Origin: Algoriphagus taiwanensis
Lineage (GTDB): Bacteria > Bacteroidota > Bacteroidia > Cytophagales > Cyclobacteriaceae
Direction: 5' to 3'
Assembly: GCF_036245645.1 (NCBI RefSeq)
Contig: NZ_BTPE01000010.1
Span: forward strand, 122,363 to 186,362
Length of the DNA: 64,000 nucleotides
A program made the position numbers and the translations under genes. This document shows positions 7,042 through 15,837 of this stretch, piece after piece (the stretch's first letter is position 1; every line of letters starts with the position of its first letter). Below the pieces are notes generated by a model. The model worked only from the letters and a program-made list of their open reading frames with translations. It had not been told where the DNA came from and searched no databases.

Positions 7042-9072
7042 ATGTCCACCAACCGTCTCATCCATTCCCAGTCTCCTTATCTCCTTCAGCACGCCCATAA
7101 CCCTGTGGATTGGTACCCTTGGGGTCCCGAGGCACTCAAAAAAGCACAAGTCGAAAACAAGCCGATCATAGTTTCTATCGGCTATTCGGCCTGCCATTGG
7201 TGTCATGTGATGGAAAGAGAAAGCTTTGAGGATCAGGTAACAGCAGATCTGATGAACGAGCATTTCATCTGCATCAAGATCGACCGGGAGGAGCGCCCCG
7301 ATATTGACAATATTTACATGGATGCGGTGCAGGCCATGGGGCTTCAAGGCGGCTGGCCCCTGAATGTCTTCCTGATGCCCAATCAGAAGCCTTTTTATGG
7401 AGGCACTTATTTCCCCAATCTCAAATGGAAGCAATTGCTCGCTAATATCGCAGATGCTTTTGCGAATCATGAAGATCAGCTGGCCGAAAGTGCAGAAGGT
7501 TTTGGCCGCAGCCTGAGTAGAAAAGAGACAGAAAAGTATGGGATAGAGGCGGGAGAAAGCATGCTTGATGCAGACGAGATGGTGGAGATCGCCACCAAGC
7601 TCTCCTCTCAGTTTGACCCGGAATGGGGAGGTATGAACCGAATCCCAAAATTCCCCATGCCCGCCATCTGGAATTTCGCACTGGACTTTGCAGACCTATC
7701 CAAAAATGATTTCTGGAAGGAAAAGGTCTTTTTCACGCTGAAGAAAATTGGCATGGGAGGAATCTACGACCATTTGAGAGGAGGATTTGCGCGGTACTCT
7801 GTGGATGGAGAGTGGTTTGCTCCCCATTTTGAAAAGATGGGGTACGACAACGGACAATTGCTGGAGCTGTATGCCAAAGCCTATCAGGCCAGTCAGGATT
7901 CCTTTTTTCTGGAAAAAGTAAAGGAGACTGTTCAGTGGATAAAGGCTGAAATGCTGCAGGAGGAAGGCGGATTTTATGCCGCTCAGGATGCTGACAGTGA
8001 AGGAGTGGAAGGAAAATTTTACACTTGGACCTATACTGATCTACAAAGCCTTGTCGGTGACGAAATGCCCTGGTTTGCGAAGCTTTACAATCTCAAACCC
8101 CAGGGCAACTGGGAAGAAGGGGTGAACATCCTCTTCCAAACCAAGGAATACACCCAGCTTGCAGCTGAGTTTGGAATGAGCGAACAAGAGCTGATTTCTA
8201 AGCTTAATGTGCTCAAATCCGGACTTTTGGAAGTCCGAAACCAACGGATTTTCCCAGGAAAAGATGATAAAATCCTTACCAGCTGGAATGCGATGATCGA
8301 TGTGGGACTGATTCAGGGCTATTTTGCAACCGGGGAAAAGGAAATGCTGGACCTGGCTTTGGCCAATCTGGACTTCCTTCAGGAAAAACTCTTTACCGAT
8401 GGAGTATTAATGCGATCTTACAAAAATGGGGAGGCTTATACCCCGGCATTTTTGGAAGATTATGCAGCACTTATCCGTGCTTTGCTTTTTGCCTTTGAGG
8501 CAAGCGGAAAACCTTCTTATCTAGATTTGGCAACCAAGCTTACCGAGACTTGCCTGAGTGAGTTTTTCGATGAAAGTGATGGCTTTTTCTATTTCAATAA
8601 TCCCCATTCTGAAAAACTGATAGCCAACAAAAAAGAGCTTTTTGACAATGTGATTCCTGCTTCCAATTCGGTGATGGCCCGAAACCTCCACCGACTAAGC
8701 CTACTTACCTACGAGGAAAAATATGGAGAAATCGCGCGCAAAATGCTGGGAGGAATGAAAGATTTAATCGCCAAAGAACCCGGATTCCTTTGCAATTGGG
8801 CCAATTTGTATTTGGAGATGCTCGTTCCGACAGCCGAAATCGCCATTGTGGGAAAGGGAGCACAGACCCTTTCCATGGAGTTAAGAAACACCCTTTTTTC
8901 TAATTCAGTCTTGGCTTGGTCTGAAGCTGCGACAGAAACTGCCCCGATTTTATCCGGAAAAACTGCCGATTCGGAGGGAAATGCCTTAATTTATGTGTGC
9001 TTTGACCGGGCATGTCGCAGACCGGTTAGCACAGTGACAGAAGCCCTATCCCAATTACCTTATTTAGCCTAG
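7042..9072 (+). CDS. DUF255 thioredoxin-domain protein (YyaL / spermatogenesis-associated 20 family)
   Basis: This 676-residue cytosolic protein opens with the family's characteristic NRLIHSQSPYLLQHAHNPVDW-type sequence. It then has a thioredoxin-like DUF255 domain with the CHWCHVM active-site motif near residue 45, and a long C-terminal six-hairpin glycosidase-like repeat domain (GGIYDHLRGGFARYS, FEKMGYDNGQL, QDADSEG). The start at 7042 is chosen because an upstream in-frame codon would add residues not seen in the family and fall in AT-rich repetitive leader DNA. The biochemical activity is unknown. Its stop is 1 bp before priA. Confidence 0.9.
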   Translation: MSTNRLIHSQSPYLLQHAHNPVDWYPWGPEALKKAQVENKPIIVSIGYSACHWCHVMERESFEDQVTADLMNEHFICIKIDREERPDIDNIYMDAVQAMGLQGGWPLNVFLMPNQKPFYGGTYFPNLKWKQLLANIADAFANHEDQLAESAEGFGRSLSRKETEKYGIEAGESMLDADEMVEIATKLSSQFDPEWGGMNRIPKFPMPAIWNFALDFADLSKNDFWKEKVFFTLKKIGMGGIYDHLRGGFARYSVDGEWFAPHFEKMGYDNGQLLELYAKAYQASQDSFFLEKVKETVQWIKAEMLQEEGGFYAAQDADSEGVEGKFYTWTYTDLQSLVGDEMPWFAKLYNLKPQGNWEEGVNILFQTKEYTQLAAEFGMSEQELISKLNVLKSGLLEVRNQRIFPGKDDKILTSWNAMIDVGLIQGYFATGEKEMLDLALANLDFLQEKLFTDGVLMRSYKNGEAYTPAFLEDYAALIRALLFAFEASGKPSYLDLATKLTETCLSEFFDESDGFFYFNNPHSEKLIANKKELFDNVIPASNSVMARNLHRLSLLTYEEKYGEIARKMLGGMKDLIAKEPGFLCNWANLYLEMLVPTAEIAIVGKGAQTLSMELRNTLFSNSVLAWSEAATETAPILSGKTADSEGNALIYVCFDRACRRPVSTVTEALSQLPYLA

Positions 9073-9073
9073 T

Positions 9074-11596
9074 TTGGTGGAAAGCCTTTTTGGAGATCAA
9101 GATTTTTTGGATAAAAACAGCGGAAACAACTTCGCCGATATCATCCTGCCTGTTCCCATCCCGAGGATGTTCACCTACCGGATTCCCTCTACCCTCAAGT
9201 CAGAGATTCAGATTGGGCTTCGGGTAATTGTTCAGTTTGGGAAGAAAAAGGTCCTCACCGGGATCATCGGCAAGGTTCACAATAAGCCTCCTCAGGCCTA
9301 CGATGCCAAGCCGATTTTGGATATTCTGGATGCAGAACCCAGCGTAAATCCCCTTCAGATCCGTTTTTGGGTATGGATGGCGGAGTATTACTTCTGCCAT
9401 ATCGGAGAGGTGATGTTTGCGGCCCTTCCTTCCGGCTTGCGACTTTCTTCAGAAAGCAAAATCCAGGTCAATCCCAACTTTGACCCTGAAACCAGCAAGT
9501 ATCCTTTGGATATCCGGGAGGAGAAAATCCTGGAAGCTTTGGAAAATCAGGCAGAGCTGAGTTACGAAGACTGCGAAAAAATCCTGGGAATCAAGACCAT
9601 TCACCCCATTATCAAAAGCCTGGTGGCCAAAGAAGCCATTTTGATTTTTGAAAAGGTACAGGACAAATACAGCCCAAAAGTAGAAACCCGAATCCGTTTG
9701 GTTCCTGGAATAGCCAAGGACAAAAATGCCCTTCAGGCCGTATTCGAGGCTGTTCAGGGCAAGCCTAAGCAGGAATCGATTTTGCTCAAATTTCTTAGAG
9801 ACATTCCGGTTTTTCAGCGACCCGAACTCAACGAAAAAGGACTGGATAAAGCTACTCTTCTCGAAGAAGGGGATTCGGAAAGTTCGCTGAAAACCCTGAT
9901 CAAAAATGGCGTCTTCGAGTCCTTCAAACAAATAGTCAATCGAATCGAAGAGGTGGAAGCCGAGCGAAAAGCCTATGCCCTATCCTCTTCCCAGCAAGCG
10001 GCCTTTGATGAAATAAAAGGGCATTTTGAAACCAAGCAAACCGTCCTCCTGCATGGAGTGACTGGATCGGGAAAAACAGAAATCTACATTCAGCTGATCG
10101 AGGAAGTCATCGACAGCGGTTCTCAGGTGCTGCTTTTGCTTCCAGAGATTGCCTTGACCACGCAGATTGTAGGCCGGCTCAAGCAGGTTTTTGGATCCAA
10201 AATGGGTGTATTTCATTCCAAATATTCGGACAATGAGCGGGTCGAAGTATGGAATGGAGTTCTCAGCGGACGCTTTCCTTTTGTGGTTGGGGTAAGGTCA
10301 TCGATTTTTCTGCCTTTTGACAGTCTGGGGCTGGTTATCATCGACGAGGAGCACGAACCGAGCTACAAGCAGTTTGACCCGGCACCCCGGTTTCATGCCA
10401 GAGATGCAGCCATTATGCTGGCTTATTTTCATCAAGCCAAAACCCTGTTGGGCTCAGCAACGCCATCTTTTGAAAGCTACTCCAACGCCAGCCAAGGCAA
10501 ATATGGATACGTTTCCTTGGACCACCGATTTGGAGATGCCACTCTCCCGGAGTTCCACTTGGCCAATCTTTCGGCAGACCGAAAGAAAAACCTGCTCAAG
10601 CTGGATTCCACCCGTCTGCTTCGAGAAAAAATCCAGCAGGCCCTGGATCAACAACAGCAGGTGCTCATTTTCCAAAACCGACGGGGCTACTCTCCCTATG
10701 TGCAGTGTGAGGATTGTGGCTGGACCGGGCAATGCGTGCAATGCGATGTCAGCCTAACCTATCATCAGTTTGCAGAGGAGCTTCGCTGCCATTATTGCGG
10801 GTACAAGGAAAAGGTCGCTCAGTCCTGCCCTGTTTGTGGAAGTACACAGCTTTCTCTCGAGGGGATGGGGACCGAGCGCATCGAGGAATCTTTGAGTTTG
10901 CTTTTTCCGGAAGCAAGGCTGGGAAGGATGGACTTGGACACCACCAGAAATAAGCATGGTTACCAGCGGATTTTAGATGAATTTGCAGCAGGTCAGATTG
11001 ATATTTTGGTTGGGACACAGATGATTACCAAAGGCTTGGATTTTGGAAATGTAAGTGTAGTGGGAATCTGGGATGGGGATCGGATTTTGAATTTTCCAGA
11101 CTTCCGCTCTGGAGAAAGAGCCTTTCAGCAGATCACTCAGGTGGCAGGCCGGGCAGGAAGAAGAGAAGTCAAGGGACAGGTCATCATCCAAAGTAGGAAA
11201 CCGGAAAATGAGGTTTTTGAAAATATCATCCGGGGTGATTACCTGGAGTATTTCCGTCAGGAAATGATGGATAGAAAAAAGTATTACTACCCTCCTTACG
11301 TCAAACTAATCAAAATCACCACCCGACATACTGACTTCAAAACTGCTGAAAAGGCGGCCCATGCCCTTCATCATCAGATGGCCAAAATTCCGATTAAGAA
11401 GATTGTGCTTGGACCGGAAAAGGGGGTGATCGCCAGAATCAAAAACCAATACCAGCTGGAAAGCCTGATCAAACTCGAGAAATCTGGAGCTACTCAGAGT
11501 GTGTTTAAAGAGAACCTGACGCGGATTATCGAAGAGCTTCAGGCGGTCCCTGATTTCCGTTCGGTGAGATGGGTGGTTGACGTCGATCCAAACTGA
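9074..11596 (+). CDS. priA: Primosomal protein N' (replication restart helicase PriA)
   Basis: This 840-residue SF2 helicase restarts stalled forks. An N-terminal 3'-DNA-binding domain (ILPVPIPRMFTYRIP) is followed by the Walker A GVTGSGKTE (about 328-336), DEEH (about 424), and a zinc-binding insert of eight cysteines (about 545-588: CEDC, CVQC, CHYC, CPVC). Helicase motifs TQMITKGLDF and QVAGRAGR follow. No ATG precedes the conserved N-terminus, so initiation is at TTG 9074 or the adjacent GTG 9077. It begins 1 bp after the DUF255 stop, suggesting coupled translation. Length is typical for Bacteroidota PriA. Confidence 0.96.
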   Translation: MVESLFGDQDFLDKNSGNNFADIILPVPIPRMFTYRIPSTLKSEIQIGLRVIVQFGKKKVLTGIIGKVHNKPPQAYDAKPILDILDAEPSVNPLQIRFWVWMAEYYFCHIGEVMFAALPSGLRLSSESKIQVNPNFDPETSKYPLDIREEKILEALENQAELSYEDCEKILGIKTIHPIIKSLVAKEAILIFEKVQDKYSPKVETRIRLVPGIAKDKNALQAVFEAVQGKPKQESILLKFLRDIPVFQRPELNEKGLDKATLLEEGDSESSLKTLIKNGVFESFKQIVNRIEEVEAERKAYALSSSQQAAFDEIKGHFETKQTVLLHGVTGSGKTEIYIQLIEEVIDSGSQVLLLLPEIALTTQIVGRLKQVFGSKMGVFHSKYSDNERVEVWNGVLSGRFPFVVGVRSSIFLPFDSLGLVIIDEEHEPSYKQFDPAPRFHARDAAIMLAYFHQAKTLLGSATPSFESYSNASQGKYGYVSLDHRFGDATLPEFHLANLSADRKKNLLKLDSTRLLREKIQQALDQQQQVLIFQNRRGYSPYVQCEDCGWTGQCVQCDVSLTYHQFAEELRCHYCGYKEKVAQSCPVCGSTQLSLEGMGTERIEESLSLLFPEARLGRMDLDTTRNKHGYQRILDEFAAGQIDILVGTQMITKGLDFGNVSVVGIWDGDRILNFPDFRSGERAFQQITQVAGRAGRREVKGQVIIQSRKPENEVFENIIRGDYLEYFRQEMMDRKKYYYPPYVKLIKITTRHTDFKTAEKAAHALHHQMAKIPIKKIVLGPEKGVIARIKNQYQLESLIKLEKSGATQSVFKENLTRIIEELQAVPDFRSVRWVVDVDPN

Positions 11597-11673
11597 TTTT
11601 TCTGATTTTTTTGAGTTCAGGATGGTAATAGGAGATTTTTTCAGTTTCTTGAAAAATCACTTACCTCATTCCC

Positions 11674-12012
11674 ATGCAAAGATTCCTTTTGATCTGCGAC
11701 CTCAAAGATGAGCCAGAAGCCATACAGGCCTACGTGGAATGTCACCAAGCAGTAGACCCGGAAATCTTGGAAAGCATTCGCTTGGCAGGAATTATCGGAA
11801 TGAGTATTTACCGCTGGAAAAATCGGCTAAGCATGATTCTGGAAGCGGACGATGATTTCAGCTTTGAGAAAAAAGCGGCCTTGGATAATGCAAATCCCAA
11901 AGTCCAGGAATGGGAAGCTTTTTTGGGTCAATATCAAACCAACCTTCCCGGCACACCACTAAACTGGAGATGGGCATTGTGTGTGAAGATTTTTGAGTAC
12001 AAAAATGTATAG
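11674..12012 (+). CDS. L-rhamnose mutarotase-like protein
   Basis: This 112-residue protein matches the RhaM/DUF718 ferredoxin-like fold. The block RLAGIIGMSIYRWKNRL followed by MILEADDDF and NPKVQEWEAF corresponds to the family's conserved AGI-x-NYSIF-RW, LF-x-EAD and P-x-VQEWE segments. Members interconvert anomers of L-rhamnose or related sugars. The usual catalytic His/Tyr positions are not all identifiable, so specificity (rhamnose, fucose or other) is uncertain. It sits 38 bp before an exported esterase, which would fit carbohydrate use, though no rhamnose pathway genes are present. Confidence 0.75.
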   Translation: MQRFLLICDLKDEPEAIQAYVECHQAVDPEILESIRLAGIIGMSIYRWKNRLSMILEADDDFSFEKKAALDNANPKVQEWEAFLGQYQTNLPGTPLNWRWALCVKIFEYKNV

Positions 12013-12050
12013 ATTGAAAAGTAAAGACTTGTGATTTCATCCTGAAAACC

Positions 12051-12968
12051 ATGAAAAAACCTATCCTCATCCTCCTCATCAGCCTTTTCACCACTATGGC
12101 TTTTTCCCAAAATCATATCCTCCCTCTATGGGAAGGAACCCCTCCCCTGCAAAATCCCAGTGACCTAAAGGAAGAATCGACCCAGCAGGGAATCTTGAGA
12201 ATCGCCAATGTCCAAACACCCACCATCGAAGTTTATTTGCCAACCAAGCAGATCGCAACCGGGGAGGCTGTGGTAATTTTCCCGGGAGGAGGCTATGGAA
12301 TTTTGGCCTACGACTGGGAGGGCACTGACTTTGCCAAATGGCTCAATGCGCAGGGAATCGCCGGAATCGTAGTCAAATACCGCCTGCCAATTTCCAAGTC
12401 GCTTACCGACCCGAAGGAAGTACCACTGATGGATGCACAGCGAGCCATTCGCCTAGTCAGGCAAAATGCCGAGGCTTGGAATATCAATCCTGCCAAAGTC
12501 GGGATAATGGGCTTCTCTGCAGGGGGGCACTTGGCCTCCACTCTCAGCACACAATACACACATGAAGTCAATCGCCCCAAAGATGCCATCGATGCCCTTT
12601 CTGCACGCCCGGATTTCTCCATTCTGGTTTATCCGGTCATCTCCTTTCGGGATGCCGCGGTTCATTCGGGTTCTAGAAAAAATCTAATCGGAGAAAATGC
12701 TTCCCAGGAATTGATGGATCGCTTTTCCGGGGAATTGAATGTAACAGCTGAAACTCCCCCGACCTTTTTAGTACATGCTCAGGATGACAAAGGCGTTCCT
12801 ATTGAAAACTCGCTCTTGTATTATGAGGCCTTGCATAAGCATGGAGTGAAAGCTTCCCTTCACATCTATCCCAGCGGAGGTCATGGCTTTGCTTTTGGCT
12901 TGGGAAAAGGAGCAGTAGAAGGCTGGAGAGACATACTGCTCGCCTGGATGAAAGAAACTGTTCAGTAG
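12051..12968 (+). CDS. Exported alpha/beta hydrolase, acetylxylan-esterase/lipase type
   Basis: This 305-residue protein has a signal peptide (MKKPILILLISLFTTMAFSQ), an oxyanion motif FPGGGYGILAYDWEG, the nucleophile elbow GFSAGGH, the acid in HAQDDKGVP and catalytic His in SGGHGF. This arrangement is typical of the BD-FAE/Axe-like esterases that deacetylate plant polysaccharides in Bacteroidota. The substrate is inferred from family resemblance only. It is likely periplasmic and may be cotranscribed with the mutarotase-like gene upstream. Confidence 0.87.
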   Translation: MKKPILILLISLFTTMAFSQNHILPLWEGTPPLQNPSDLKEESTQQGILRIANVQTPTIEVYLPTKQIATGEAVVIFPGGGYGILAYDWEGTDFAKWLNAQGIAGIVVKYRLPISKSLTDPKEVPLMDAQRAIRLVRQNAEAWNINPAKVGIMGFSAGGHLASTLSTQYTHEVNRPKDAIDALSARPDFSILVYPVISFRDAAVHSGSRKNLIGENASQELMDRFSGELNVTAETPPTFLVHAQDDKGVPIENSLLYYEALHKHGVKASLHIYPSGGHGFAFGLGKGAVEGWRDILLAWMKETVQ

Positions 12969-13061
12969 GCAGTCGCAGTAATCAGTTTTTGAAGTGTTGG
13001 GTATTAAAGTCTGACTTCATCAACCTAATAACTTTTAACCATTAACAATTAACTTCCTGAC

Positions 13062-13760
13062 ATGCCCATCAAAGTAATAGCCTTCGACGCAGACGACACC
13101 CTTTGGGTCAATGAACCCTTTTTCCGGGAAGCGGAAGAGAAATTTGCAGGCTTGCTGGAGGACTTCATGCCTCAGCATGCGATCATGAAGGAGCTCTATC
13201 GCACAGAAATTGAAAACCTGAGAATGTATGGCTATGGCATCAAAGGGTTTATGCTTTCTATGATCGAGACGGCTTTGAGGATTTCTGATCATAAAGTCCC
13301 GATTACTCTAATCGATAAAATCATCCGTATCGGTCAGGAGATGCTTGAAAAACCTGTGGAACTATTACCCGGAGTAGAAGAGGTTTTGAAAGCCTTGAAT
13401 GGGGATTTTCGGATGGTCATGGCTACCAAGGGAGACCTGGTAGATCAGGAGAGAAAACTGAGAAAATCCGGTTTGGAGAAACACTTCCACCATATCGAAA
13501 TCATGAGTGAGAAGCGGGTCAGTGATTACGAAAAGCTAATTCGTCACCTGGATATCCACCCTTCCGAATTTCTGATGCTGGGCAACAGCCTGAAATCAGA
13601 CATTTTACCCGTTTTGGAATTGGGAGGATATGGAATCCATATCCCCTTCCATATCACTTGGGTACATGAGCAAGTGGATCATGAAGTGAAGAATGAGCGG
13701 TTTTTTAAGGTGGAAAACATCGGAGAAGCGACAGAATTGATCAAAAAGCTTCAGAAATAA
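13062..13760 (+). CDS. HAD superfamily hydrolase
   Basis: This 232-residue protein has HAD motif I as FDADDTLW (nucleophile Asp9, acid Asp11), motif II at MATKGD, a conserved Lys in SEKRVSDYEKL, and motif IV at LGNSLKSDI. A helical cap lies between motifs I and II, as in phosphoglycolate-phosphatase-like (type C1) enzymes. The substrate cannot be told from sequence. The ATG at 13062 places motif I at the expected distance from the N-terminus. A MITE begins about 30 bp after the stop. Confidence 0.9.
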   Translation: MPIKVIAFDADDTLWVNEPFFREAEEKFAGLLEDFMPQHAIMKELYRTEIENLRMYGYGIKGFMLSMIETALRISDHKVPITLIDKIIRIGQEMLEKPVELLPGVEEVLKALNGDFRMVMATKGDLVDQERKLRKSGLEKHFHHIEIMSEKRVSDYEKLIRHLDIHPSEFLMLGNSLKSDILPVLELGGYGIHIPFHITWVHEQVDHEVKNERFFKVENIGEATELIKKLQK

Positions 13761-13792
13761 TTATCCTGCCAATGGATTTGATTATTTCCTAT

Positions 13793-14020
13793 ATGATTAT
13801 CCGCAATTATGCCAGTAGATCAAAAGTGGCCTCGACTTCGCTCGACCTCCGGATTCGGGATTAATGGTGGTAGGGGAGGAAAATGCGGCTGCGCCGCATT
13901 TTCCTCCCCTACCCAACTTAAAACATCGAACGGTCACCGAGCGACGGTTGGTGAGCTAGTCAAACCAAGTCGAGGTGAGCATTTATAAAATTTGGTTACT
14001 GGTAAGAAAGCGGATATACA
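13793..14020. mobile_element. MITE, type A (IS1595-like terminal repeats, strong internal hairpin)
   Basis: The 228-bp element has inverted ends ATGATTATCCGC...GCCAGTA (left) and TACTGGTAAG...GCGGATATACA (right), flanked by near-identical 11-mers TTATTTCCTAT (13782-13792) and TTATTTTCTAT (14021-14031). Inside is a 21-bp perfect hairpin (13869-13889 with 13893-13913, loop TGC) and a CCTCGACTTCG...CAAGTCGAGGTG inverted pair. It has no ORF. The same ends mark an IS1595-like element at 63829, so it is probably mobilised in trans by such a transposase. It occupies most of the 361-bp gap before the SDR operon; the rest (14021-14121) is very AT-rich and probably holds that operon's promoter. Confidence 0.75.
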
Positions 14021-14121
14021 TTATTTTCTATTTCGAACTCTCATTTTTCTTTTAAAGCACTAACAAAATTTAAAAGCCGTAGTTATTTTTAAAAAAAAAT
14101 TTTTTTTAAAACAAAAACAAC

Positions 14122-14898
14122 ATGTCTATCTCTAAACTTTACAATCTAAAATCCAAAGTGGCCATCGTAACCGGTGGTGGAAATGGCATTGGTAAAGCCA
14201 GTGCATTGATGCTAGCAGAAGCAGGTGCAGCAGTCGCTGTCAGTGATCTCAAACTCGCTGATGCAGAAGCTGTCGCAGAAGAAATCAACAAAAAAGGCGG
14301 TAAAGCCATAGCTGTGGAATGTAATGTCACAGAGGATGCCCATTTGGTAAATCTCGTAGATCAGACTGTCCGGGAGCTTGGAGGAGTTCATATTTTGGTC
14401 AACAATGCCGGGGGAGGTGGAGGAGGAAGAGAAAATCCTTCTAAAATTTCCGTGGAGGACTTTGCCTGGAGATTTCAACTCAATGTGTATTCAGCCTGGA
14501 GGCTTTCCCAACTTTGCGCTCCTCACATGAAAGAGGGCAAATATGGGTCGATCATCAATATCACCTCTATGGCAAGTATCAACAAAAGTCCGAATATGAG
14601 TGCCTATGCCTCTTCCAAGGCGGCAATGAATCACATGACTGCCAACCTGGCCATGGACTACGGGGTAGATGGAATTCGAGTCAATGCCGTGGGGCCCGGA
14701 GCAACCAAGACTGCCGCTTTGGAATCAGTCCTTACTCCTGAAATCGAGGCAAAAATGCTTGCCCACACTCCCATCAAGAGATTGGGAGAAGTAGACGATA
14801 TCGCAGGAGCTGTATTGTATTTTGCCAGCCCCATTTCTGAGTGGGTTTCAGGCCAAGTCATTTTTGTAAACGGAGGAGGAGTCCAGACTCTAGACTGA
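14122..14898 (+). CDS. SDR family NAD(P)-dependent oxidoreductase (1)
   Basis: This 258-residue classical short-chain dehydrogenase has the cofactor motif TGGGNGIG, the NNAG motif, active-site Ser in ITSMAS and the catalytic YASSK, and ends with the family's SGQVIFVNGGG. It resembles the 7-alpha-hydroxysteroid / glucose-1-dehydrogenase subgroup. An Asp at the end of beta-2 (SDLKL) suggests NAD(H) preference. It leads a run of six plus-strand genes including a second SDR 27 bp downstream and envelope proteins. The substrate is unknown. Confidence 0.93.
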   Translation: MSISKLYNLKSKVAIVTGGGNGIGKASALMLAEAGAAVAVSDLKLADAEAVAEEINKKGGKAIAVECNVTEDAHLVNLVDQTVRELGGVHILVNNAGGGGGGRENPSKISVEDFAWRFQLNVYSAWRLSQLCAPHMKEGKYGSIINITSMASINKSPNMSAYASSKAAMNHMTANLAMDYGVDGIRVNAVGPGATKTAALESVLTPEIEAKMLAHTPIKRLGEVDDIAGAVLYFASPISEWVSGQVIFVNGGGVQTLD

Positions 14899-14925
14899 TA
14901 TTTTCTTAACTAACACCAAACAACT

Positions 14926-15723
14926 ATGTCTACAATTGAAAAACTATTTTCCTTCGAAGGAAAAGTAATTATCATTACTGGAGCTGCTGGCGCAATAGGA
15001 AGCGCGGCAGGCCATCTTTTTGCCAGCCTCGGAGCTAACGTAGTCATCTCTGATCTTAATGAAGAAGGAGCGATTCAAGTCGCTAAAGAAATTGAAAAGG
15101 AAAGCGGAAAAACAACTTTGGGGATCAAAACAGATGCAACTTCTGAAGCAGATTTGGAGCATTTGGTTACCTCCACACTCAAAAAATTCGGCAAAATCAG
15201 TGGATTGATCAACAATGTAGGTTGGGGAGCCAATACTCCAATTTGGGGCTCTGATTCAGATAAAATGGTCAAATCCTATTTACTCAATACAGTAGGGTCT
15301 TACAATTTGACCAAATTATGCATGCCTCACCTTGAAAAAGAGCCCAATGCTTCCGTGGTATTTTCCGGTTCACTTGTAGGTGTAAGTCCATCTCCGGAGT
15401 TTATTGAATACAGTACCGCCAAAGCCGGTTTGATGAACATGGTCAGAAGCATGGCAGTCGTATCCGGACCGAAAGTCCGCTTCAACACTGTATTGATAGG
15501 CAGTGTGGATAATGGAGATAGCACTTTAGCAGCTGGATATACTCCTGAGATGCTGAAAGCCTTGTCTGATATGTTTGTCATGAAACGCCGAGGTGCTCCA
15601 ATGGAAATTGCCTATGGAATGATGTTTTTAATGAGTGATGCTGCTCAATGGATCACAGGCATCGATCTGCGGATTGATGGAGGAGGTACTTATCGAAGTA
15701 AAATGCCCAAAAAAGAAGACTAA
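14926..15723 (+). CDS. SDR family NAD(P)-dependent oxidoreductase (2)
   Basis: This 265-residue classical SDR has cofactor motif TGAAGAIGSAAG, NNVGWG in place of NNAG, active-site Ser in FSGSLVG, catalytic YSTAK and C-terminal WITGIDLRIDGGG. It is paralogous in layout to the SDR just upstream, and SDLN at the beta-2 end again suggests NAD(H). Two SDRs in tandem followed by outer-membrane proteins hint at sequential oxidation/reduction of one imported substrate, possibly a hydroxylated cyclic compound, but this is inference. Confidence 0.93.
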   Translation: MSTIEKLFSFEGKVIIITGAAGAIGSAAGHLFASLGANVVISDLNEEGAIQVAKEIEKESGKTTLGIKTDATSEADLEHLVTSTLKKFGKISGLINNVGWGANTPIWGSDSDKMVKSYLLNTVGSYNLTKLCMPHLEKEPNASVVFSGSLVGVSPSPEFIEYSTAKAGLMNMVRSMAVVSGPKVRFNTVLIGSVDNGDSTLAAGYTPEMLKALSDMFVMKRRGAPMEIAYGMMFLMSDAAQWITGIDLRIDGGGTYRSKMPKKED

Positions 15724-15837
15724 ACTAAGAGGACTGACTAGGAGAAATCTTCAAGAAGAACGACCCAAGTGATTTTTAAAACTCACCTCTAAATCGATCA
15801 TCTGACTTCTTTTAGACAGTCCTTTACCTCCAATGAC

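Noticed and set aside
13869..13913. The 21-bp hairpin read as the intrinsic terminator of the HAD gene
   Set aside because: It has no T-tract on either side, lies more than 100 bp past the HAD stop, and falls inside an element with inverted ends and flanking repeats, so it is better explained as part of a MITE.
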